The notes under the pieces are model-generated. The model did no database searches. It saw only the letters and a list, made by a program, of their open reading frames with translations, and was not told the DNA's origin. A stretch of DNA of 64,000 nucleotides, from positions 17,066,321-17,130,320 of the forward strand of contig NC_092578.1 in assembly GCF_037975245.1 (NCBI RefSeq), written 5' to 3'. The translations under genes were made by a program, and so were the position numbers. Shown one piece after another: positions 1 through 9,924 of this stretch. Each line of letters begins with the position of its first letter. The stretch's first letter is position 1. This stretch comes from Apostichopus japonicus (Eukaryota; Echinodermata; Holothuroidea; Aspidochirotida; Stichopodidae).

Positions 1-39
1 GGCATTAGACGCTTATTTTTGCGCGAGTCTTCACACCCT
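1..39. mobile_element. End of a piggyBac-like MITE (cut by window edge)
   Basis: The first 39 bases are the inverted complement of 1875-1912: GCGAGTCTTCACACCCT here, AGGGTGTGAAGACTCGC there. The copy ends at a TTAA (40-43), and sister sites near 7,212 and 38,694 show an uninterrupted CTTAATCTTCATCGG, which fits insertion at TTAA. Only one end is in the window. Confidence 0.65.
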
Positions 40-342
40 TTAATCTACATATGTTTCCTAACCCATGCAGGTAGAACAACCCGTGCTCAATCCTAGATCA
101 AACAAAAGAGCGAAAAGCGGAAAAATGCAATCTCGGCTGTTCAGTGGTTTAGACAAGCGTTTCCCTGGCGACCCCAGGACATGCGCACTACGATTCAAAG
201 TCGTTACCAAAACTTTCAATGGTTTAATTATAAATGTGCGCATTATTATTTCGCAAACTTGACAAAACTAAAACCGAGAGACTGTTTTATATAGCATGTC
301 TTAAATAACTGAACAAAAATGCTCGATTCCCCGGGAGAAGGG

Positions 343-785
343 TATATGGCAAGCCCAATGTGCAATAATTCGATAAACCGAGTTTATCGCCGTTAAACTG
401 AGTTTATCGACTGGATAACCGTGTTTTTCGCGATAAACTCAGTTTATCTAGCGAAAAGCAGAGTTAACGGCGATAAACTCGGTTTATCGAATCATTGCAC
501 ATGTGGCGTGCTATATCCAATTCGATAAACTCGGTTTATCAAGCGATAAACAGAGACTATCGATAAACTTAGTTTATTGAGCGAAAAACATAGTTCCCAT
601 TTATAAACTCGGTTTATCGCCGATAATCTTAGTTTATCGAGGTAACCCTGCTTTTCGCTCGGTAAACTGAGTTTATCGCGAAAAACACGGTTTACCATTC
701 GATAAACTGGGTTTATCGACCGAAAAACAGAGTTTAACGGCGATAAATTCGGTTTATCGAATTATTGCACATATGGCATGCCATA
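343..785. mobile_element. Fold-back MITE made of GATAAACT/AGTTTATC repeats
   Basis: About 440 bp packed with short palindromes of the form CGATAAACTCGGTTTATCG. The ends are inverted repeats: TGTGCAATAATTCGATAAAC near 360, and its complement ending near 770. A partial third terminus near 495-520 suggests two fused units. Unit D at 38,925-38,945 has the empty site (GACTGGAAGGGGGCC), and GAAGGG flanks both sides here (337-342, 786-791), a candidate target duplication. No ORF of interest. Confidence 0.7.
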
Positions 786-892
786 GAAGGGGGCCACTTC
801 AGGTTTGATCGAAGAGCACATATGTTATAAGGTGTGATAATATACTGGGATTTCTGCCAAGGTCTAAAAAGTACAATATTTTTAGATTGAGT

Positions 893-1005
893 AAAACTTT
901 TCAGGGAATTACCCCCGAAAATGTCAATGGCATAGTGAAATGGTCAAACGTCCCGAGATTCTTTTAAACTACTTCCGATAAACAGATTAAGACAAGCCGT
1001 CAAAC
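893..1005 (+). promoter_or_regulatory. Conserved promoter-like block, unit A
   Basis: Two stretches, AACTTTTCAGGGAATTACCC and, about 50 bp on, ACTACTTCCGATAAACAGAT, lie just before exon 1. The pair recurs before exon 1 of units B, C and D, and in worn form in E. I infer a core promoter or proximal regulatory region from its position and conservation. No TATA box was assigned. Confidence 0.5.
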
Positions 1006-1018
1006 CACTAAAAAAAAG

Positions 1019-1169
1019 TTGTTGCTCCGCTCATGGTCCGAGTTAAGAATTTTACTCCTTAAAAGCAATAGTCCCGGAGTTAAATCATTCATATCCAATC
1101 GATTCCTCACCAGCTCTGGTCCAGCAATCACTCTCTTCTCCAGTGTCTTTAAAGTCTACAAACGTTTGG
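1019..1169 (+). other. Non-coding exon 1 (5' UTR), unit A
   Basis: The region GCTCCGCTCATGGTCCGAG... to ...AAACGTTTG is kept in units A-D and always ends at a strong donor GTAAGT (exon end 1169). It has no conserved start codon in frame. It would splice to exon 2 at 2280 through the acceptor TTGTTTAG. The exact 5' end is not visible; the start given is where strong conservation begins. Confidence 0.55.
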
Positions 1170-1874
1170 GTAAGTTGATTCAGGTTTTTCTTTTTACTTT
1201 CGGTTTTCCTTTGGAGAAATAATCCTAAATATTTAGACTTTAGACTTACCATATAGAAAAGATATACCATTCCCTATTTACCAAGACAATAATAATACTA
1301 CAAACAACAAAGGTCAATTAACCATCTGCTTAAGCTCAGATCAACAAGAATATATATGACTTTACACTTCAATGCATATGTTTCTTCTGTGGAGACAGGT
1401 TTAATGTGTTATATAATGTAGCACGAATTAATGCTGCTCTTATTATTTTGTAGAGAAAAAGCTATAACTTAGTCTTACTCACATTAGCAGAGAACCAAGC
1501 CTAGAATTTTTGACAAATTGTATTTTTCAATACAAATAACATTGTGGCCAGTGAAGAAAAACAACCTAGTTTTTATATCATAAAATGAATGCAATAGTAG
1601 GAACCAATTTGTCAACATATCTTACTTACATTTTTCTCTTTAGTTTATGATTTCTACGTAATATGACAATGCATCCGAACGACGGGGACATTTAAATAAA
1701 TCATTAACAATCATTACGAGCTTTTCTCATAACGTTCATGGGGTTAAAAAAAATCCATCTTAGTATATGTATACGTTAATTTAAATCTGTTGTCAATTTG
1801 CTGATTTTATAGTGAGTTATAGGGTTGGTTTGGTAAAATTTTTCATTAGTTGGCGACGAAAATAATTATGTTAA

Positions 1875-2222
1875 AGGGTGTGAAGACTCGCGCAAAAAGA
1901 AACGTCTAATGCCGGTAATCTGACCTAGTTTCGTATGAGGTGAAGTGTTAGACACCACCATCGATCCCAGAAAATACACGCACACAGCTTGCTACCATCG
2001 GTAATTAGACACTATTGTACAGACAGTACATACAGCTGCGGTCAATACACACAGCACAGTGTACACACAATACAGCTAAAAATAACAAGGTATACTGCCT
2101 CACGTTTCATTACTGTACTGTCTGCATTTTGTAACGACACGAAGAAAACGTCACTTGCAACAACGGAAAGTTAACTATTTTTCAGATGGCCGCACGCGGT
2201 TTGAGGCGAGTCTTCAATGCCT
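1875..2222. mobile_element. piggyBac-like MITE in intron 1 of unit A
   Basis: This 348-bp insert is flanked by TTAA on both sides (1871-1874, 2223-2226). Units B and D read ATGTTAAAATGAT without a break at the same place. Termini are AGGGTGTGAAGACTCG and the imperfect complement of AGGCATTGAAGACTCG. TTAA duplication with short inverted ends is typical of non-autonomous piggyBac elements. It has no transposase. Confidence 0.75.
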
Positions 2223-2296
2223 TTAATATGATTCGAAGTTTATTTTTTCTCCGTTTAATTCTCAGCTTTCATTGTTTAGCATATCGGGAATTCAGC

Positions 2297-4948
2297 ATGG
2301 CTCGTATTCTCATCCGTTGTCTGGTCATTTGTCTTGCGGTTGTATTCAGTGAGGCCTGCTCAGGCTCGAGTTCAGGCTCGAGCTCAGGCTCGAGTTCAGG
2401 TTCGAGTTCAGGTTCGAGTAGAGATACTTCCATATATTCGAGTCCAGATTTGACAGAAGATTATATTTTTCAACACGGAATTAACGATGTTATTAATTTT
2501 GCACCACCACCTGAACCAACGGAACCACCCAAAGCACCCAATGCCCTTGGACCCTTGGAGTTCCCCATCGGTGACACCGGTGTTACGGTGACCCCCACGT
2601 ACGACCATGATACTGGTACAGTCGGTGTTCGATTCAGAATACGGTAAGCATATATATCGAATTGCATGTAAAAATGCACGGAGACTTATATCATGTATTA
2701 TTGCTAGCTTTTTATATTCTGACTCCTTCCATGGTTCGAACTTACGGATGGTGGTTAGGATTGTTACCTACAGAACCCAGCTCTCCCGGATGAACCGTTG
2801 ATCTTTCCCATCGGTGATAGTGGTACTACGATATTCCCCTACGCACGACCGTTAAGCTACATGGTGCTGTCGGCATTAAAGTCATGATGCCTTATATACA
2901 TTGGTATCACAAAAACCCAAATATACCGGAATACCGGTTCTTAAAATACCGTAGGCCTCACCTGCCCTGAATTCTGTCGCGAAACTGGTACACACGCTAT
3001 TACCCTTTATGAGTCGTTAACCTGAAAGATTTTGTAGTTTCCAAAGTGTATACTATCTTAATGCTGCCGTCAGAGGAAATGTCCACTGTTTTGACCTGAC
3101 CGGGTCTGAAATTCAGTTGGGCGATTGTTTTATCATCTTGTTTATTAATCTTTCATTAATTAATTTCTATCAGGGAAAAATATATCATTTGAATGTCATA
3201 ATGAAATAATAAAACATTCCGTTGCACTGTTAGAAGTCGACAGACTTGCAAACACTAAAAACGTCACAACTTTTCTAAACGATTTCAGAAGTGTCAAACA
3301 GAAATCTTTAAGCTTAATATACCATGAAGTGAACAGAAACAGTGACGTCATGTCGGAATATATTTCGCATTTCCTTCCCTTTCTTTCCTTTACCACCCAA
3401 ATAAAGGATAGAAAAACTCACTCCGACTTCTCTCATCCGATCACCCGACCACCCGACCACCCGACCACCCGACCACCCGACCACCCGACCACCCGACCAC
3501 CCGACCACCCGACCACCCGACCATTATCTAACTTTTGTCCTCATTTGTTTTGGTATTATATGACTTTGTTTTCTATTGAGACACATTTGTGACGTCACAT
3601 GGTACCTTCAAAAATGTGGTAGCGGTATCGGATACAACACTTTAATTCTATTAAAGTTTCTTGTCTTTTTTAAAACTTATTTTGCAGGTGGCGTCGTGAT
3701 GTTGACAGTCAAAAAGACTCAATCTTTAAGTCGATCGACATGAACGGTAATCAATACATCGAAATCTGTGAATGGGTGAAAGAGGGCGGATCAGCCAAAA
3801 ACTTCGTTGCGTTTCTCTCAGACGATGACACTGATGGTTAGTTTTAAAACATATTTTTATCATTATTTATTATTATTCTTTTTCTTTACTGTATTATTTG
3901 AAAGAGGTAATTACGATACATTCCGGCAACATGAACAAAATTAGGACTGAATGAATTAGGACGCCCTCTTTCTCTTCTTTCCACAAGAGTCTACCGTCAA
4001 AGTGATTTCATAATAACAAATGTTATTGAAAGCTTTAAGTTTTCTATATCTTAATCTGTTATATTGATTTATCGTGTTAAAACCTCGATATTTTTGAAAT
4101 TTTTGGCATATTTATCAAGTTTCTCTGTATTTTGAATTTCATCAAATACAACATGTTTTTGTTCTCCAAAAATATTAAATTCCTCTGTGAAAAAGCATTT
4201 GTCACTGACTTGCCGTAATGAGATCATTCATACTTCTGTTGCCAGATGCAATCACAAAATATCACGAAATTTATCATTTAAAAAAACAATGTCATATCTT
4301 CGGGATACAAAGTGCTACAATGATGACGTTACGACCTATAAAATACAAGAAAATTCCACCACGGGAATATCCTTGAACGAAAGTAAATTAAAAACAAAAC
4401 ACTTTTCTAATTTACCTCTTGGACTGTTCATTTCATTTCATAAAATCTGAGAAACATAGTTCTTATACAAGCCTAAGTATTATTGAATGGTAAATAGTAA
4501 AGGTAGGAACATAAGGGAATGGGAGATGGTGGTGGGGGGGGGCAGGGGATGTGTCGCTGCACCCTACTTTGAATGGACGAAGGCAGGGGTATATTGTTTC
4601 GACAACTGATTCACTCCAAGAAATTTTGAAATCATTCAGCTGGATTCATTTGCATTAGCAAAAGGATTAGCAAGAAACAATTGATCATTTTCTTTTCATC
4701 TCACGTCTGATGTCGAAATTTCGAGGACGTGAAAAAGCAACATGTCGATTAAAATATAAATATTCTTTCGGTTTCGAAAGAGTGACAATTTGGATATCAT
4801 ATTCAATGTCCCATCTGGTCTTTCACTTTGTGATAGATTCGTACGCCACTATGTATATTGATCATTTATTTATTGTTTTGTTTTCATGTGTTCATAACTA
4901 GGTGACGAGAAGATCTCTTGGCAAGAATTCCAAGCTGTGAATGTCTAA
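2297..4948 (+). CDS. Secreted two-EF-hand protein, family member A (Ser-Gly repeat type)
   Basis: Coding exons are 2297-2643, 3688-3836 and 4902-4948; all junctions are GT-AG and phases fit (180 aa). Exon 2 begins at 2280 after TTGTTTAG, so the ATG at 2297 is chosen; an open frame upstream (2186) lies partly in a MITE and before the acceptor. Residues 1-20 are a signal peptide (MARILIRCLVICLAVVFSEA). Then come about five SGSS repeats, a Pro-rich stretch (PPPEPTEPPKAP) and LEFPIGDTG. Exon 3 gives helix RRDVDSQKDSIFK, loop DMNGNQYIEICE and helix WVKEGG; exons 3/4 give loop DTDGDEKISWQE and the C-terminus FQAVNV. This is an EF-hand pair, so calcium binding is likely from family knowledge, although both loops lack Gly at position 6. 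AATAAA at 5437-5442 is the candidate polyadenylation signal, conserved in B-D. Role unknown; secretion is inferred. Confidence 0.8.
2774..2896 (+). pseudogene. Relic of a variable exon inside intron 2, unit A
   Basis: After a plausible acceptor (TTACCTACAG) the frame reads NPALPDEPLIFPIGDSGTTI, closely matching NALGPLEFPIGDTGVTV near the end of A's own exon 2. Farther on, after a small indel, GAVGIKVMM matches exon residues GTVGVRFRI. Frame shift and loss of the donor mean it is probably dead. The same relic occurs in the other three units. Confidence 0.55.
3442..3522. repeat. 9-bp minisatellite (CACCCGACC)n
   Basis: Nine head-to-tail copies of CACCCGACC lie in intron 2 of unit A. Units B, C and D have only one to three copies at the same position, so the array grew in A after duplication. 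Confidence 0.9.
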
Positions 4949-5482
4949 ACAGCTGCTGGCAATGTCTTACTTACTCTTCTTGAACAACATGGATTGAAGT
5001 CTTGGCGTAGCGTACTTTTTATTATTATGTTTCCTTCCGTCGGATGGCACCGAGTCAGTATGTGTGACTCTATAGTCTCTGTTTACTATGAATTGGTATA
5101 AACACAGCCAACACGGATCGGAAACAATTACCCATGCTACTATCATCATAAAATTAGATTATATGGAAGGCGAGGGAGAAGGGAGGGAATGGGGGGGGGG
5201 GTAGGGTTTGGTTTATAGTGAGTCCAAAATGAATACATAACATTGACTACAGCAATAATTACTGAGTTTCAAACAGTTGAACAAAATTGTCACTCATAAT
5301 AGTGACAACGAATTTCCAATAGAAACGGAGGGTGGAGAGGGAAGGGGGTTGGAGGTTGAGGTGGATGGGGTGCCGAGTCACTACAGTATGTTGAATTTCT
5401 TTCATCATTGAAGCGCTCCCTTTATATCATTTTGGGAATAAAGTAAGATACAGAAAGAATAATTGCTCTTTGTTTTCATTTT

Positions 5483-6825
5483 TGCATTGTTTTATATAGT
5501 CGCCCATTGTAGATATAGATGGTACCGCAACTTCGTTTCTAGGACAAGGGGTTGGACGGCGAGTCAACAAACTCCCCATTCCACTAACGTGATGACACTT
5601 TTATCACACAATATTGATATCAGTTTCAGTACAATAATATATTTATATTTATGATTATCAATATTACTATAACCGTATCATCTTAACACCTCAGTTGTCA
5701 ATCCGGAGAACATTTACTCTAGTGGAGACCCGAGGCGGTCTGGCTTCATGATTCCTCAGTTGCACTACGTATAGCTCCTATAGTAGGGTTCTTTATGTAT
5801 CTTTGCAACGCTGATCCATCGCACGGACTGTTGCAAGCGCCTAAGCTGTCAATGTTATCTTTATAAAGGAAAATCAAAGTTTCAGCTCAATGATGATATT
5901 ATTCACTCAGGTGATGCTTGCGTGTTACAATTTATCACCACATATACTAAAACCAGAATGCAAAATGCATTGAGGTTTTAATGACTTCAATGCACTAGAC
6001 TTAAAAATAAAACATCTGTAGAAATACCTACGAGGATAGCTTGGCTTCTGTTACATTATGGCTCCTCTACTAGGCATACCCTATACAGAAACTATAGGTG
6101 TGCGGGAGTCATGAGCATCTATACTGTACAGTACCTCACAACTACTTTGAACCGCTGCTCAATCAGAGCGGCGACTTCGTACAATTTCCAATTATCTGTC
6201 TTTCAACTTCATATTGGTGCGCGAATAATATCGTTATTACTCCATTTCATTGCCTAAATCAAAGCGATCTTTTACGCAATGATAATCTGAGGTTGTAAGA
6301 GCATCTCTCTTCCAAAATTCCTAGCAGTAACAACAGCAAACTTGTCTCAAAACTCCTTAAATTGTTCTATACTTTGCGAATTATGACTGATAGCCAGTAG
6401 GAAAATTGCCTTCAGAAATAACGAAGGAGATGTTTTGCCATGTTAAGTGTGTTGGTATTCTGCCTCGTATTCTTCACGCTTTTGTGTTAACGAACCCTAT
6501 TCTACCCAACCGTTGCTGACCTAGACAACATAAAATTGCTCACAGGCCTAGCCAGGTTTGTTCAAGTTGTCCTATAATCAGTAACGTGACGAAAGTCGAA
6601 CGTTACTTTTAAGGCCTAGCTATGCTGACACTGGTGGAAGAGACACACAAATTGAGATCAACAAACTAAGTCCGTTTGATCTTTGACCGGATCGAACCAG
6701 TAATCCTTGGATCACGAGTCCGACGCCTTAGACAATTGGCCACCACGCTCTCACGCTCTCAGGTAACCTTATTCTTGGTTGTTTTAGGATTGTTCTCATT
6801 TCAATATAAGTGATCAATTGCACTT
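5483..6825. other. Intergenic tail of unit A, no gene seen
   Basis: Non-coding DNA downstream of the unit A poly(A) signal. It matches the DNA behind unit C (31,490-31,911, 35,795-37,260). It includes the small palindromic motif AACCAGAATGCAAAATGCAT near 5,953, also found at about 35,823 and, inverted, near 58,580. Nothing coding is supported. Confidence 0.6.
6686..6755 (-). repeat. tRNA-derived SINE head (deleted copy)
   Basis: Read on the minus strand, this has a tRNA-like sequence with a box B (GGTTCGATCC) and a D-arm-like part (GTGGTGGCCAATTGTCTAAG). The same head at 38,160-38,235 belongs to a full SINE, while here the body is missing. It is not a functional tRNA gene: it is embedded in a repeat and lacks a good acceptor stem. 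Confidence 0.6.
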
Positions 6826-6945
6826 GAGAACTTTTCAGGGAATTACCCTCACATATTCCCTAACTTGGTATTTATCATCAACTTTCTTGGCTCTCTTTTA
6901 AAACTACTTCCGAAAAAACAGATTAACATCAAAGCCGCCAAATCA
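6826..6945 (+). promoter_or_regulatory. Orphan copy of the conserved promoter-like block
   Basis: GAACTTTTCAGGGAATTACC and ACTACTTCCGAAAAAACAGA recur here in the order and spacing seen before exon 1 of the EF-hand genes. The next 300 bp do not resemble exon 1 and no coding exon follows before unit B. A sister copy lies at 38,300-38,420. Confidence 0.45.
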
Positions 6946-7451
6946 CAGGGGAAAAATTGAAAGAAAGAAAACAGTCAAATTGGTTCATATGTACCACCTC
7001 CGAATGTAACCCAGGACACCCTCCACCCATCCACACTTCCCCCTTGATGAAAGTTTCTTTCAAGTACCCATGCAAATTCCAGTTATTTCCATGTAGTAAA
7101 GAGTTAACGTTTCGTATCAATAGTAGTAAACAAGACTAGTGTGACGTAGTAGATACGTAACGCCAAAAAGGTTGTTTTGCTTTCTATAAAATGTTCATTC
7201 AATTTACCACTTAATCTTCATCGGTTTCCCAACCCATGCAGGTAGAATAAAACCGTGCTCAATCCTAGATCAAACCAAAGAGTGAAAAGAGAAAATGAAA
7301 TCTCGGCTGTTCAGTGGTTAAGACAAGCGTTTCCCTGACTACGTTTCGGTTTCATTATAAATGTGCGCATTAATATTTTCCAAACTTGACAAAACTACAA
7401 ATAAGAGGGTGTCTTACATAACTGAAAAAAAAATGTTCGACTCCACTGGAG

Positions 7452-8650
7452 GCGATTTTCCCCCAGCGCGGTAAAGGCCCCTATTTGCATACCTCGCTTC
7501 TCATTGGCTGGGGCTTGCAGTTTTCAATGCTGATTGGGAAGTCTGTTTTCGCTATGTACGCGTGTGTGTATCTAAATTGTCCATACACGTGCGACAGAAG
7601 ACAAATTTTGCTTTTGCGTGGACTTGTTGGTGCACACGTACAGTACAGCCATAAGTTTGTAAAACAATACTGCGACCATGGACTGACTGTACACATCTCA
7701 TTGCAGATGACTGTCCTCAGGGGCGTAGTGAAGGGGTTTTTGTGGAGGGGGTGTGGAGAATTTGATTTGCCGACGGATCTGGAAGTGGTGATTGAAATGA
7801 GGGAGGGGTCTAAGGGGAGGGGGTGTCCCCCTCCCCTTTGGAAAATTTTTAGTTTTGAAACGTCCTTAGATGCAATCTGGTGCATATTTAAGTCAAATTT
7901 GGCACGGAAGAAGCTCCCGTTCTCCTTTTCTCTATTCAGCTTTCCTTCTTTCTTCCCCTTCCGCTCTCTTCACCTTTTCTCCTTTTGCCGACAGACCCAA
8001 AATTTGCCGACAGCGACCAACTTATTGGTCGCTGTCGCTCGCTACGCCCCTGACTGTCCTTCTTTGAAGGTAAGGATTACTTAGGTTGATGATCCAAACC
8101 TGAAAAGCCAATAAATTGAATAAGTTAGTTTTGACAGTTAGTTTTGAATAAGTTTGTTTTGACAGCGTGAAGCGTTGAAGTGATGATAGAACTTGATGTA
8201 CAGATAATTACTGCGATGCAATGTGCGCAGATTAGTACCAGACGTGTTTGCATGCTTCAAAACTGTATAAAAACATTGGACAGCTTGGCAGTTTCTGGTT
8301 TACTATTTACTTGAGATGCTTTTAAACTCTACACTGATAGACTCCTTTTTTTTTAGCATAGTCATGTTTTGGTTTTCAAAATTATGACCCTTTGACACAG
8401 TTACTATTATATTATTACGACCCTTTGGCACGGTTTTCAGATAATATAATACGAAAGATGTAGGCCTAGTATTTAGTCATGTTAGTAGTACCACTGCCAC
8501 TGTGGATAATAGTTATTGAATGCAGAAATTGCCTTACGTTTATATTATATAGTGATATATTGTATCATCTTTAAACTGTTTCGGTTTGATTTAATTTCTT
8601 TAAATTTACAGCAACAGAGTTGCGCGATACATAAACACAGACCCTCTACA
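7452..8650 (-). mobile_element. Mutator-like element, one end missing
   Basis: The start GCGATTTTCCCCCAGCGCGG is the terminal inverted repeat of the elements at 19925-21007 and 43248-44326, here in the opposite orientation. The body follows those elements to about ACAGACCCTCTACA near 8,650; roughly the last 240 bp with the second terminus are absent. Unit D (38,930-38,965) shows the uninterrupted flank. A 335-bp hAT lies inside it. No transposase. Confidence 0.7.
7718..8052. mobile_element. hAT-type MITE nested in the Mutator-like element
   Basis: Termini CAGGGGCGTAG and CTACGCCCCTG are inverted repeats, and the 8-bp target duplication ACTGTCCT is perfect (7710-7717, 8053-8060). The 335-bp length and 8-bp duplication fit a non-autonomous hAT. 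The 199-codon open frame that runs through it (7485-8084) is chance. Confidence 0.88.
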
Positions 8651-8744
8651 TCCGTTGATCGAAGAGCACATATGGTATAAGGTGTGATAATATACTGGGA
8701 TTTCTGCCAAGGTATAAAAAGCACAATATGTCTAGACTGAGCAA

Positions 8745-8850
8745 AACTTTTCAGGGAATTACCCCCGCAAAGGTCAATGGCATAGTGAAATTGGTAAACT
8801 GTCCCGAGATTCTTTTTAACTACTTCCGATAAACAGATTAAGACAATCCG
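8745..8850 (+). promoter_or_regulatory. Conserved promoter-like block, unit B
   Basis: AACTTTTCAGGGAATTACCC followed by ACTACTTCCGATAAACAGAT, as before exon 1 of units A and D. It lies immediately upstream of the unit B non-coding exon. Confidence 0.5.
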
Positions 8851-8886
8851 TCAAACCACTGCAAAAAAAAAAAAGAAGAAAGAAGG

Positions 8887-9037
8887 TTGTTGCTCCGTTC
8901 ATGGTCCGAGTTAAGAATTTTACTCCTTAAAAGCAATAGTCCCTTAGTAGAATCATTCATATCAAATCGATTCCTCATCAGCTCTGTTCCGACAATCACT
9001 CTCTTCTCCAGTGTCTTTAAAGTTTACAAACGTTTGG
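8887..9037 (+). other. Non-coding exon 1 (5' UTR), unit B
   Basis: Close match to exon 1 of unit A, ending at donor GTAAGT (exon end 9037). Its intron runs to the acceptor at 19347-19348, about 10.3 kb, because the CACTA-like and hAT elements sit inside it. The 5' end is approximate. Confidence 0.5.
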
Positions 9038-9924
9038 GTAAGTTGATTTATGTCTTTTTTTTACTTTCGATTTATTTTGGAGTAATAATCCTAAATATTT
9101 AGATTTAGAATTACCATAAAGAATATACCATTCCCTAACAAGATCATTATGATGCAATTAAAAAAGTCAATCAAGTAATCATTTGCTTAATCTTAAATCA
9201 ACAAGAATATATAGTGACTGATTACACTTTACACTTCAATGTATACGTTTCTTCTGTGGAGACAGGTTTTATGTGTTATATCATGTAGCACGAATTATCG
9301 ATAATTTCTACCTTTTTTTCAAATATGTATTGTTATGTGTGAGCCAAGGTGATCATTTTGAAATACTGACTGTCATGTTTAAGGTATGTACCAGCCCCAG
9401 TTAGGAGATATCCAGCAAGGGAAGGGATATCCTAGCTCCATGTGGTAACGAAGATATTTAATCGTTTTTCGTCCATAAGCAAATCCGATAGTCATTTCAT
9501 TTATTTTGGTTTTCTCCATAAACATACAATGTAGGTTGGATATGTATGCTTTTATACAATAAATATAATGTTAAATGTACAAAGATATGGGAAGTGGTCT
9601 AAGAAAACCTTAATTGGCTTAGCGAGTAGATCCACACTGCAAAAACTCCGGTGTTAACATTTTGGATTTAGCTTGTCGGTGTTGAATTCAGTGTTGATTT
9701 GACACCAAAGAGAATGCAATCTGACCTTCAACCTCGTTCAGGTAGAAGTTTCAGCCAATCCCTTTCCAAGTTACTCTCCTTAACGCGTAAATACATGATG
9801 TCATAGAAATCGGGACTCCTAATTGGTCCATAGTAGTGGCAGTAATTATCATATCGATATTGTCGGCGAAGCTGTTACAGCCGAAGTTGCGCAAAGCAGA
9901 CGAGGTGCAAACGAAGGGGGCAAT

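Larger units (their letters stand above)
44..7210 (+). repeat. Tandem unit A
   Basis: This unit is collinear with the later units: upstream segment (44-340), conserved promoter-like block (893-1005), non-coding exon 1, coding exons 2-4, 3' UTR to about 5,480, then a tail (5,490-7,210) that recurs downstream of unit C (31,490-31,911 and 35,795-38,690). The edge is set where the motif CTTCATCGGTTTCCCAACCC restarts near 7,213. Unit A carries two MITEs that the sister units lack. Confidence 0.7.

Noticed and set aside
1019-1222. 67-codon frame LLRSWSELRILLLKSNSP, recurring in units B-D
   Set aside because: Starts without ATG and spans the exon 1 donor; best explained as 5' UTR.
2186-2296. N-terminal extension of member A (MAARGLRRVF...)
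   Set aside because: It begins in a MITE and crosses the intron 1 acceptor; other members start at the ATG equivalent to 2297.
3442-3522. Regular 9-bp repeats as a CRISPR-like array
   Set aside because: Head-to-tail with no spacers, in an animal intron; an ordinary minisatellite.
4187-4450. Frame MKKHLSLTCR..., repeated near 22,505
   Set aside because: Intron 3 sequence conserved because the units are duplicates; broken in C and D.
4967-5149. Minus-strand frame beginning MMIVAWVIVSDPCWLCLYQF, similar in units B, C and D
   Set aside because: It lies in the conserved 3' UTR of the EF-hand genes; similarity is at DNA level, with shifts in length and frame among units.
6686-6755. Possible tRNA gene
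   Set aside because: Has box B but is part of a SINE, is repeated at 38,160, and lacks a proper acceptor stem.
7485-8084. 199-codon frame and its antisense partner
   Set aside because: It runs through a Mutator-like element and a nested hAT MITE; no protein family features.
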